From the NCBI GenBank assembly GCA_900312665.1, contig ONZQ02000003.1, forward strand, positions 392,648 to 456,647: a DNA stretch of 64,000 nucleotides, read 5' to 3'. The notes under the pieces are model-generated. The model made no database searches, was not told the DNA's origin, and saw only the letters and a list, made by a program, of their open reading frames with translations. The position numbers and the translations under genes are program-made. Below are positions 23,812 through 34,818 of this stretch, in pieces; the stretch's first letter is position 1, and the number at the start of each line of letters is the position of its first letter. The stretch is from Cephalotrichum gorgonifer (lineage: Eukaryota; Ascomycota; Sordariomycetes; Microascales; Microascaceae).

Positions 23812-25890
23812 GACAGGAAGGCGGTGGAGCGGATGGGGTGGTAGAAAGGGGGGGGGGGGGTGGGGGGGAGTAGGAGAGTGGGANNNNNNNNNNNNNNNNN
23901 NNNGGGGGGGGGGGGGAGGTAGGAGAGTGGAGTGGGGGAGGGGTGTGGATGCAAGGACCTTTGGTGGGATGAAGCTAGCAGGCGGGCGATTTGGAGGCGG
24001 GTGCTGGTAGGGTAGGTATGGATGTCACAGTGGATCACTGATGTGGGGGCGGCCTTGTCAGATTATCTGATTGTGTGGTCAGAGGGGCGGGAATCAACCG
24101 AGACATTGGCTGAGTGCTCCGACATACTCGTACTTGTCTAAATTCGCGAATCATGTCTTTCCTGATCGAACATTCCGTTTCGGCAGTGTATAGTGTATAG
24201 TTTTCTTTCTCCGTGGCATGAAATCCAGGAGGACGCCAAAGCAATATGTCAGGCTTATTTCGATCTTTCACTCAGCTCGCCCTGTGCGGGTGCGGCTAGC
24301 AGCAAAGCAGAGGAGCTTGTAAGCAGGTGCTTGGCAGTACGACGTCGCCCGCAGACGCGCGACGCAGGTGGCCGGAATAGACACTACTCGCAGTTGTACT
24401 AGAAAAGGCAACAGGTCCGTCCTTGGACACACCACAGGCACATCCCGCCGTACCCGCCGTGGGGGGGGGGGGGGGCACAATAGGGATAATAATAGCCTAG
24501 CTCGGCTCGGACTTGATTTGACCGCCTAATGGTGTACAAGTCGTGAGGATGTTCGCCGATCCGATGCGTTACAAGCTGGGTGACTCACTCCGGCGAAGGG
24601 CAGGAAGCCAGGGAGCAAGGACCAGACCGGATGATGGGGTGGGAAGTTCCTGCGCTTATTGCGGCCCAGGATTGGTGTACTCGAACCAGTGGTGGGGAAG
24701 TGAAGGAACCAGGATCCGATCCGATCCTGCGTGGTGAGAACGGCACGGCCCAGGTAGGCGGGGACGGGAGGCTTTCCAGGTTCCAGCACACGCTTCGGAG
24801 TAGTTTCCGGTCTGTTCGCCACCGCCAGCTTGTTTGTAACATGATAGCTGGCGGGTCGGGCAAGTGTCGCACCAGCACTGGGAGCAATTGGGTTCAAGCG
24901 ACGACCCACGAGCTCCCATTTACCAGCAAGCTTGGCGGGAGACAGTTCAGTTACCATATAATTTACTTTTATAGTATAAAGCTCGAAGTAAGGTGAGAAG
25001 TATTATCAGTACTCAGATACAAGACCGTCCGAGTCCGTGCTAGGGTAACGACATAACTCTCAAACGGTTTGTCATACTGACGGTGTGGCGTCGTATTCAC
25101 GCCCAAGCGAAACTTCTCCCACCTCCTACCTCCCATCTGACATCTCACAACTCACATTTACCCACGGACGCTAAAACACACCTTTCTCGTCGCCCGCCTC
25201 CCACGCTTCCAGGGCCCCTGCGCATTGAAAAACGCGGGATATGTTGATCTAATCTGATTGATAAAGATGACGTGAACTTTCTCCACGTCCGCCATTTTTG
25301 TTCATGCATGAATCCATATGAGTACGTGTAGAGTAGAGCCAGCCAAGGGGCTAACTAGACACCGCTCCTTTGGTGTTTCGCTGTGTCCAAGAATCGGGCC
25401 CACACACAGGCGACGGAGGTGACGGAAAGTTGTAACCGCTAGTATCTCTAGCCAGCTCCCAAGTTGAGGTTGGCGTGATATTACCTCGGTTTCAATCGCG
25501 AAAGCGACATCGTCGACCTTGAGACAACCTTAAAGGCTTAATACGACTCGAGCCCAAAGCATCGCATGGGGGGCTTTACAGGTTCGCGGGTTGTTCTTAT
25601 GGAGTTGTATGATGAAGCTTTCAGTTTAGCCCAGTGCGAGTGAGGGATCAGTGAGACTTTGTGACTCCTCCGCACTCGGTCCACACTCGGGAATTCGGGG
25701 GTACCATGTAAAACATTGGTGGCCCCGCCATTTTCATTCGAGATGCGATGGAGAAGTCCATGACAGCTCAACACCACCGCACGCTCATTCTCATCCCCCG
25801 GGGTATCTTTGAAACCATATCCGCTATACATACTCACTATAAGACGCTCTGCCATCTCATATATACATCACCAACGACCGGCGGTTGAAC
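23812..25890. other. Divergent spacer between OPT and cyclo-ligase genes
   Basis: Starts with a G-rich tract containing an assembly gap and is otherwise unstructured. It should contain both divergent promoters. G-homopolymers recur at about 24462. Frames up to 143 codons exist but none has a motif. A TACTCGTACTTGT word is present near 24125. Confidence 0.55.
23884..23903. other. Assembly gap (20 N) inside poly-G tract
   Basis: Twenty N characters flanked on both sides by runs of G. This is an unresolved, probably longer, G-homopolymer region just upstream of the OPT start. True length is unknown. Confidence 0.97.
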
Positions 25891-26748
25891 ATGTCCACCC
25901 CGCTAATCGCTGCCAAGCAGCACCTGCGCGCGGTGATGAAGAAGCACCTCGCGACGATATCACAGGAGTCGGTCGCAGCACAGAGTAAGGCCAACAAATG
26001 TTTTCTTTAAGAAAAGAAAGAAAGGGGGAAAGAACAATGTCCTAGAACTCAGACTGAGTCCCCGGCGGGCTGAAACTCGTGGCTAGGTCGCATCCTCTTC
26101 GAAACGCTCAAGTCCTTCCAGCCCTACCGGGACGCTAAGCGCATAAGCGTCTACCTCAACATGTCCGGCGGCGAGATTCAGACCGACGCCATCGTCCGGG
26201 ACGCGCTCTCCAGCGGCAAGGCCGTCTACGTCCCCTTCCTGCACAAGACGCCCCTGGACCCCAAGGAGTCGCCCGCGAGAGTGATGGACATGGTTCAGCT
26301 TAAGAGCATCGCCGACTACGAGGCCCTCCAGCCGGACAAGTGGGGCATCCCGAGCATCGAGCCCTCGACCGTCAACGAGAGGCACCGCATCCTGGGGCCC
26401 GGCGCGGAGGAGACGGCGCCGGACTCTCCCGGCCTGGACCTGATGTTGATGCCTGGGGTTGCGTTCGACTTCGACGAGGTGACGGGGCACATCCGGAGGC
26501 TGGGTCACGGGAGGGGGTTCTACGACTTCTTCATCTATCGGTATTCTCGCAGGTATGGGACAAGGGACCTTAAAGATCACACCGGGCATATCCCCGTCCT
26601 CCTCTATGGGCTGGCTCTGAAGGAGCAGTTCCTAATAGCTCCAGAGGACGAAACCATCCCCGTCGGGCCTCTGGACGAGCCTCCACACGGCGTCTTAATC
26701 GGGGACGGGACGATCAAGCACACTATGGCGAAATCTGCAGAGCGCTAG
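25891..26748 (+). CDS. 5-formyltetrahydrofolate cyclo-ligase (MTHFS)
   Basis: ATP-dependent conversion of 5-formyl-THF to 5,10-methenyl-THF, recycling a storage/inhibitory folate. Exons 25891-25984 and 26087-26748 (102-nt intron, donor GTAAGG, acceptor GGCTAG) give 251 aa, as expected for eukaryotic family members. The N-terminus has the K-x-LR...MKKHL helix, the middle has AVYVPFLHKT and MPGVAFDF, and the ATP/folate-binding region shows the family motif RRLGHGRGFYDFF. The first exon is short and only the splice joins the conserved N-terminus to the rest. It belongs to the same pathway as the MTHFR gene 12 kb away, but the spacing does not suggest a cluster. Confidence 0.93.
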
Positions 26749-27231
26749 AATAGATGGCGGTGATAAGATGCGGTCAGCTACGAAATAGCACTGCCCAGTC
26801 TTTGCATGCCCATACTCCCTGCCCGGCCTTGGCTCGGGGTCCGCTTTGTCCTTCAAACATGAGCACATCCTCTCTACATAGTCACAGCCCCACGCAGAAT
26901 GCTGTTCACTAAAGCCAGAGTAATTACCAGATTGAAGAGGCGCAAAGCACCTAGGCCTCTCTAGAGAATCCCGTGTAGAAGTGTAGGGCCTTCTACTCTC
27001 GTGTTTGCCATTTCGTCTAGGCCGGGCCGGGGCTAGGCAAACTCGGAATTTCGGGATGTCCCAGTAGTGTAACCTCCCCAAAGCGCCTATTCTTCTCCCC
27101 GAACGTCGTCGTCGAGAGAGTCGGTTCTGTGTGAGTGGGAGCATGTCAGCGTATATGGTTATGGGTAACACGACTCTGCTGGTGTTGGAATAGACCTCGG
27201 TGGCAGTCTACGACTCAAACCCTTCAAGGTC
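26749..27231. other. Convergent spacer, no gene seen
   Basis: About 480 bases between the 3' ends of the cyclo-ligase and the NLR gene. No motif, repeat or plausible exon was found. Confidence 0.6.
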
Positions 27232-30200
27232 TCAGATGGGCGAGAGGCTGAAAATAAGCAGGGACGAAACTAACCGCTTTCTATTTCGCGCTGTCTTCGA
27301 ACCCGACGCCGGAGGATGATACTGGGATGTCTCCATGTGGACCTGCACTTGGGGTGGCGGACGGGCAGTCATGGTACCAGGGGTTTGGTCCCTCGGAACA
27401 CCCCCGGATGCTGATGGACCCCCTAAGCTCCAGGTCTCCCACACGTGGGTTTTATCTTGGGATTCCGAAGGCAGGCGGAACCTCAGAGTATCTCCGGCCG
27501 CAAGCCTACGAGACAGATCCCTATGGTGGCCGACTGCATTTGCATTGATAGAGAGAAGATGCATGAGCACAGCAGGAATTTTCAAGAGACATTCCATGAC
27601 GGCGACGTGGCCCCTTTCGGTGGCGTGGGCGAGTGGTGTCCAGCCGTTATTGTCCTCCGAGTTGGGGTCGACGCCGCCAATCGTTAGAAGGAGCTCGACG
27701 ATGGAAAGATGCCCATTCTCAGCGGCCATGCTGAGCGACGTCCTACCACGAATATCCCTCGCGTCAGGAATGGGGCCAGGAGCTACGAGGAGACGCTTCA
27801 CAACGGCGGCATGGCCCGATGCGGCTGCGTGGGCGAGTGGTGTCCATCCCTTGAGATCCCTCGCGTTGGGGTCGACGCCGTGGGTAGCGAGGAGAAGCTC
27901 GACGACGGAATCGTGGCCGCATACGGCGGCGGTGGCAAGCGGCGTTAAGCCGTTCGAGTCCCTTGCGTCGGGCTCAACCCCAGTACCCGGGTCAAGAAGT
28001 CGCTTCACGACATTAAGATTGCCGCGTCTGGCAGCATGAGCAAGTGGGACATAGCCATTTATGTCCTTCCAGTTAGGGTCGATACCGTTAGTAGTGAGAA
28101 GGAGCTGGACAGTGGCGTCGTGACCGGATCTAGCGGCAGAGGAAAGTAGCCTATAGCATCTACCCCCCAAGCTGACATCCGCACCCCTTTCAAGCAGCAT
28201 CTGCGCTAATGTAGGCTCGAAACCGTAGCGAGAGGCAGCAATGTATATCGGAGTCTCGCGGTTGTCGTTTATAACATTCACATTAGCCCCCTGCGAAATC
28301 AGCATCTCAGCTACTTTCCCCTGTCGAAAGCTAAGCGCTTGAAGGAGTGCTGTACTGCCGGAATCATTTCTCGCTTCGATATCGGCGCCTTTCTCGAGCA
28401 GTAATTTGAGCAAAGATGCGTTACCGTCGATGGGCGACCGGATCAACGGCGTGTTTCCACGCCTATCCCTCCAGTTTACATTGGCGCCACTCTCGAGGAG
28501 TAGTTTGGCCATGGAGAAGTGCCCACGCTTAACGGCGTAGACGAGCGGTGAGTAGCCAAAGTCACACCTGGAATCAACGTCGGCACTGTTTCTCAGTAGT
28601 ATCCCGGCTAAGGCCTCGTTTCCACTGCCGTCGGCCGCATAAGACAGAGGCACGAGCCCACGGCTATCTCTCGTGTTGATATCGAGGTCGTCAGTCTCGA
28701 TTAACAAGGTGGCCACCTCTGTAAGGCCAAAGTGTGCTGCCCAGTGCAAGGCTGTCGTCTGCGCACATATTCTGTCACCCAAGATGTGTGACTGAACACG
28801 CCTCAGCATGCGAGGCAAACCATCCCCGCCCCCTCCTCCTCCTCCTCCTCCTCCCTTGCCATGAGCCTGAGGAAGTCGACGATTTCTCCGCATGCCCCCC
28901 TTGCCTCGCGGGCATGGTCACCCCAGTATCTGGAGGCGTAGAGATAGAAGGCGTCTCCGCCGAACAGACCATCAGTGTCATAGTAGTACCCTCCGGCATG
29001 CATATAGTTGATGCGCCTATTTTCAAGCTCCAGCAATGTACAGTACTTTCCCCGATCTTCGGGTTCCAGGCGCTCTTCCAGCCAAAAGCACTCCTCGAGC
29101 TGGGTTTCTATCTTAGCCTGCGAGAGTGCAATTCTTCCTGAGCTGAAGGGCTGGTAGTCTGGCTCCGAGAGAGGCAATTCTTCGAAGTTGAGCCTGTCGA
29201 GCTTGTGCCGCATCTCAACGGTGAGATTCGTTTCTCTCTCTGGCGACTCTAGAATCAGGTCAAGGTACTCTTGAGACAGCTCAGACGTCTCTAATAACAG
29301 GCCCAAAAAGTCTCCCAGTAGGCTTTTGGGATTTCCCAACGTGAGATATGTAATGCAGTTTAGCGCGATGTCACGATCTGCATCGGGAAACTTGTTCTTT
29401 CGCCTGAGGAACTCCTGGGTCGTGTAGTGGACTAACTGAGCGGTTTCTCCGCCAGAGAGGTTGTTTTGCACGAATCTGACCAGTCCCAGACAAATCGACT
29501 GCAGAGTTCCTGTGGAAGGGAGAAACTCGACATTGAGTTCCGTATCTCCAGGCTTGACAGCAAGTGCATGCTTTAGCTCTTCGGTTGACAGGGGTCGTTT
29601 TGCATAGGCGATCAAGGAGAGCGTCCGCTTAGCAAGCTGACTGCTCGTGGGAGCCTGACTCTGAATACGACCAAAGGTTTGCTCATATGCGGAGTCAAGC
29701 CCCTCAACTCCATTATGAAGATTATGTAGGGCCTGGCGGACATCTCCCTTGGTTGGAAGACTGGTGAGAAGATTGATGTGAAGATAGGGAAGAAGGAACC
29801 TAAAGACTGTTAGGCTTTACACATGGCTGTTATGGGAAAGAAGGGGACAGATGAGGGCTGGAATAGAAAGCAGAGGGGAGGGGGTAAAAGAACGAGTTAC
29901 ATGCATTCCATGGGCGGCCTTGGCAACTACAGAGCCGATTAGCTCCTTGATATTATGATCAAGAATTTCACTCTTCAAGCGATCAAGTCTTCCAGTCATA
30001 TAGCTGTGTACATCCTCATCTCTCGCAAGAATTTCAAGATGCTGATACCCATCAAAATGCTCAGCATAGCCGTTAGGCCTCGATGTCACAAGGATGTTCA
30101 TGCTGTTCCCAGTAGATTTCTGGGCAGAGAGGAGCTCCCCTAGGAAGGCTGCGCAGCTCTGCTTCTCACACTCATCTAAGGCATCGATGACGATATAGAC

Positions 30201-31804
30201 TCTTGAAAACTCGATAGAGATACGGCGGAAGGCCTCCGAGATCTGGCTTAGAGTTGGGTTTGTAATGGGCGCTTTATTCCTTTCGTGAAGCTCCCGTATA
30301 TACGGGAGAGGAGGTCGGCGACGACAGAGTTGCTTCACCAAGCTGGAGAGCAGGTCTCTCGCCCCCTGCTCGTCCTTCCGCTCAAAGTTGCAGTAGACAA
30401 ACGCAACTCCAAGGCTTGTGTCGTCTTGGGCCTTGGCGGGTAGATTTTCGATTGCGATTGCGGCGATGACGGTCTTCCCTGCCCCCGGAATGCCGTGGCA
30501 AAACAGGCCGTTACCGTTGTGTCCGGCCAGCCAGGCTTGGTACTCTGGTGAGTCTATGAACCACTGGCCGGTTCCAGGTTGGCGCCTGTTCAGAATCTCG
30601 CTGCGCTCGGTTCCGTAATATTCTTTTGGTGCAAACCACTTGAGAATCCCCTCGTACTCCTTGTCAACTTGCCGCGTCCGTATTTCCTCAACCTGAAGAG
30701 CGGTGGTAGCTACGGTATCATTCACTACATATACAAATATATATACGTCAGGATTATTGTGTATTCGGCTAATATATGAGAATTCCCTAGTGACCACGGT
30801 GTAAACTAACCACTTGCAAGGACATCACGGATCGTGCTCTCCTTCTGCACATTACTAGGACGTATTTCCTGAAGAAGGTCCTTAGCATGTGCAGCCGCCG
30901 TCATTGCTGCATAGCCTTGCCACACTTTGTTCACGTGTGTGTCCGAATAGTCGCATATACCCCGAATAACGAGGCAGGGGAAGGAGTTCATCAGACCGGC
31001 TGCCTCCATTTCGAAGCATAGAACGCCCTTTTTCGCGGCCAAGTCATCTCGCAGCTTGGCATCGAACATTAAAGTGTTGGACGAGGCTATCGTGCCGTAG
31101 TGGACCATCGGGTCCTGGATTGAGAGCCGCTCAGGCCGCGGTACAAAGGTTGACGGATCATCATAGCAGCTGGTGCACGGAACACTCATATCGGGGTGCG
31201 TGACGCTGGTAGTATAGCACGGGTCACTGGCGGGGTCCGGAAGGCCGTATTTCTTCTCCATGATCGGGTTCTTAGAAATGATGCTGCGTATTGTCTCTCC
31301 AATCTTATGCCCCTGGGTCTCATATTTCGCTCTAAGGCCGGTAACAGCTCCCTGGAGCAAACGTGGGGGCTGATTGAGGAACCCAGTCACCTCGAACCCC
31401 TGGTCTTGTATCGCCCTGCCGAAGTTGAAGTGGAAAACGCCGCCTTCGCCATTCCGAGGAGTGCTCACGACGACATCCCCAAGACGAAGAGCATCCTCAT
31501 GCGCCGGTCTCGGAACGCCGCCCCCGATGCCGACCATGAGGCCAATCCTAATACCTGGAAACGTGCGCACCATGCTCGTAGCTACGACTGCGGCTGATGC
31601 AATGCCGTACTCGCCGTTAGGCAAGGTCGCGATAACGACATTGTGGCGGTAGATCCTGCCGCAGGTATAATGGTTGGTATCATCCACGGGGATGGATTCT
31701 GGGCACTCGTGTCTCTCGTCGAGGAAGACCTGAGCAGCTGTATACTCGGGGAGGACGGCGGTTATCCAGCCGACAGTGTAATCCTGTACCTGTAGTTCAA
31801 GCAT
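27232..31804 (-). CDS. NLR-like protein: PNP_UDP phosphorylase-like + NACHT + ankyrin repeats
   Basis: Fungal NOD-like receptor candidate for non-self recognition or programmed cell death. Preferred model has four exons (31804-30811, 30724-29905, 29799-28821, 28758-27232), 1439 aa. Residues 1-330 form a purine-nucleoside-phosphorylase-like domain (VGIGGGVPRP, FEMEAAGLMN, IRGICDYSDTH). The NACHT domain has Walker A GIPGAGKT (about 408-415) and Walker B VYIVIDALDE, followed by a winged-helix-like region (RTLSLIAYAKRPLSTEELKH). About 12 ankyrin repeats run from about 931 to 1330 (TTALHWAAHFGL ... NGWTPLAHATERGH), then a Pro/Ser-rich tail. Intron 2 (29800-29904) begins with GC and needs that site to keep frame. 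Intron 3 (28759-28820) has a weak GTTTGC donor; without it a TGA at 28803 separates the NACHT half from the ankyrin half. A frameshifted pseudogene is the alternative reading. Confidence 0.82.
28829..28856 (-). repeat. (GAG)n trinucleotide microsatellite with adjacent G-run inside the NLR gene
   Basis: On the coding strand seven GAG codons run into a G-rich stretch. It encodes poly-Glu in the NACHT frame and poly-Gly in the frame of the ankyrin ORF. It lies just 5' of the proposed third intron donor, so length changes here would alter the frame. Confidence 0.9.
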
Positions 31805-34800
31805 GACGTTTTAAATAAAAATCCTCCCAGTTAGGAGTTCGGTGTGCTCGGCGGATATCCGCCAAGATGTTGTAATATGTCGACTGGTGCTGGCGACTCG
31901 GGGAGGAAGAAGTTCGGACTCCTCACAGATGGGCGACTCATGACTTTAAGGGTACTTTTGCTAACATCAGGCCGCAACGCCAGAGAAGAGAGCCAACTGC
32001 GACAGCAACCCTTGGTAAATCATCGCGAGCCTATTGGGTCAAGGGCGCCACACCGGTCGAAAAAGGGGGTTGTCTTGTAGCTAGGGGACAGCACCACGCT
32101 GCGAGCGTTCCAAAACTCGACATAGGTGTATATACCTGTAAGTGACAGCCGGACCCAGAGGGGATGGTATATTACTGCTCGTACTTGTACTTGTTTACCC
32201 CCCTCAAATGCAAGTGGTCCATGTATGCAAGAAATGCACCTTGGAATTTCTTCCCTTTTTCCACTCAAGGGTGAAAGACGTAGTAGTAATGTAGTTATGT
32301 CCCGAAGGTGCACGGACATTCTCCTCTCAACACGCGAGAACTTCTAATAATAGGGTAACCCGTTGTCCATAAACATGAAGTCGATTCAGGAAAACCCATA
32401 AATTACCCGGTGTTCCACGGTCAAAGCAGACTCCCCCGTTTGTTTGTATGTTTCAATCCAATCATTATGGCTCTACATGTAGCGGCGAGAAAGACTAGTG
32501 ACCTCTTGTGAGAAAGATCCAATTCGCAGGGTCTTTCTTTATGAGCCTGGCACAGCGGCTCTGTGGGCTCCGCCCGACAGTTCGATGACGTACGCACACT
32601 CGAACTCGTTGTACTTAAGGCTTCTCCGGCCTCTTGTTTTCCAGATCTTTGGGTCACGCTTCTTAAGTCATGCTTCTGAGTATCCGAACGCAATTGCTTT
32701 GTTCTGACCCGACTGTACGGTTCGTACGGGAGCCCGGAGTTCGGCATGGGCCCCTTGAATGTGGCTTTGGCCTCTGAATCTGAAGGACGAGGCGTCAGTC
32801 CTCGGCCTGTGACTTCGACGGGCCTGAGATGGCCCTTGGACGACCAATCAACATGAGACTTGGGCCTATCATCGATCCGTCCCGACGCAGTGGGATTCCC
32901 GAGCTTCGAAGCTTTACCTCTTCGGGTCACGTTGTTGCAAGGGGAGGTCTAAGCCTGTTCGCAGACCTACTCCCGCATAGCTATCTGGCTGTTTGAGACC
33001 AGGGTCAGGTGCACACAGTCTCCATTCAATTTCTAGGGACGTCAGACCATTCACTGCTATCATGATCACAATGAAGGCGCCGAAGTATGGGAGTGAGCCA
33101 AAGCAGATCCTTGGGGTACCTTCCGCCCGAGATAAGTCTGATCCTATTATCAGATGACTGGTTACTAAAGCGAGCAAGGGTACAGATGAGCAAAACATCT
33201 AATCTAACTAGCCGATGTCTGCTAACACGTTCGAAGCCGAAGAAGCGAAAGACTCCACCTTTGGAGGACCTCAGAACCAGGGTCATCAATATATGCCATA
33301 TCCAATATTGGATCCTCGGGAGGGTACGAATGCTGCTCAAAAATATAGATTTCGAATCTCTATATGATGAGCGGTAACTGGGGGATATATGAGTCACGTT
33401 TTGCGGGATTTGAGGCTATTTTGGGTCTGTTCTTCATGGTCGAAGATTACGGGTCAACATGAAGATATGGCCGAAATTAAGGTTTTTGGGGGGTCGACAG
33501 AATCCGGGGGTGCGCGGAAGCCCGAGAACCACGGGAGCCCGGGCGCCCGGGGAGCACCGAATCCCGGGGTGGGGCCTTATTCGCCACGCTAGCGCGGGGA
33601 ACCACCTCGTCCCTTCTACCCAACTCAACTACCGACGCATTCTTTCTTATCGACATGGGTGCCTATATCCTTTCCACGCCTTCTGGGCATTCCTGTGCCA
33701 TGGAATCTTTCCTTTGGGTTACATCGCAGCTTGCTTTACGGTTCGCGACTTCGGAGGTGCCAAGGATCCGACGGAGATGACCTCGGCCTGGCTCCCTACG
33801 CAGCTGGGCTGCTGGAAAGATAAGTGACGAGCGGGGTCGAGGAACCCCCACTGTCCTGGCCATATCTGCTCGTAGAGGGTAGAGGACGGGCCGGTCGCGT
33901 CATTGGAAACGCGACTTAGTACGAATGGAAAGGAAGCATCACCCCGATAAGCAATACCGGCCGCCAGTTCCCTATATGTGGAAGGGGAGACTATAGGTGG
34001 AAGGGAACCACAATGCAAGGCAGGGCGTGCGGGCGGCTTCCCTGCAGGTAACTCCTGCCAGAGATCGAGCTCAGGCTTCGAGAACCTGACAAAAGGGGCT
34101 CCCAGACGTAACGCCGGCGCGGCTCGCGGTTGGCTGGGAAGGAACGCGCGCCTCCAGTTATGCGTGCCACGCGGAAGCGAGGCTGCGGAAGACAACCATG
34201 CATAGGTATCTCCACTATCCAGTCGGGCACAGAAGCAGGTCTCCTTCAGGTTTAGTTAACAGGGTTTGTGATAAGCCGGAGGTAGTCCTTCCTATTCCAT
34301 CCGCCCACGGCCGGTCCGCGTTCGGTCTCCCCCCCCCGCCCCCGGGCCTACCCACCCGGGTTCTGCCTCGCAACCAACGCCCGAGATAAGAGCAACTGCA
34401 AGATTACGGGCTCCTTTCCTAACGAGGGAAGATGCAGATAGTAGATATCACCAAGTCCGAGCACTCATGCGGAATTTGTCAAGGTTTGCTTCTTATCTGG
34501 GAGTCGTAATCTGACCCCAGGCCGGCGCCAACTAGCTAGACGCAGTGCGGGCGTAGGTTGGAATGTGATCCGGCCGGAAGTCGACTTGGCTACATGCAGT
34601 GTAATGTCTCTAACTCGAGTGTTGGTGTAATAGAAAACCTCTACACAGGGCTGCGGGTACAAGACCCGGTCATACAAGATAGAGTACTATATAATGCGGC
34701 CTATATCCGCTCCTAGGCTAGAGAACTAGCAGACTTGGACTCACCTCTCCATCCCCGGCTTCCTCTCCTTCTAGAAAGGCATCCAGCTCTCTCTCTCTCT

Positions 34801-34818
34801 CTGCCTCTGTCCCCAGCC
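31805..34818. other. Gene-free divergent spacer between NLR and amine oxidase genes
   Basis: Three kilobases without supportable coding sequence. The longest frames (169 aa at 32421-32930 on -, 158 aa at 33719-34195 on -, 122 aa at 33459-33827 on +) match no family I recognise. From about 32.45 to 34.7 kb the DNA is high-complexity and lacks the poly-tracts and TACTCGTA words common in other spacers, so it may have a different origin. A C-run lies at about 34330. The last 80 bases are the CT-rich leader of the amine oxidase. Confidence 0.5.
34787..34802 (+). promoter_or_regulatory. (CT)8 tract in the amine oxidase leader
   Basis: Pure CT dinucleotide repeat ending 16 bases before the proposed ATG. 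Pyrimidine-rich tracts just upstream of starts are common in fungal promoters and leaders; a specific role is inferred only. Confidence 0.5.

Noticed and set aside
25538..25855. 105-codon minus-strand ORF just upstream of the cyclo-ligase gene
   Set aside because: No motif, and it lies where the promoter and leader of the divergent gene are expected.
27232..28893. Ankyrin ORF as a separate gene starting in a poly-Gly stretch
   Set aside because: Its apparent N-terminus is the GAG microsatellite read in another frame; the repeats fit better as the 3' part of the NLR gene.
20502..31804. Possible secondary-metabolite or transport cluster (OPT, cyclo-ligase, NLR)
   Set aside because: No backbone synthase (PKS, NRPS, terpene cyclase), P450 set or pathway regulator among the neighbours; the mixture is housekeeping plus one NLR.
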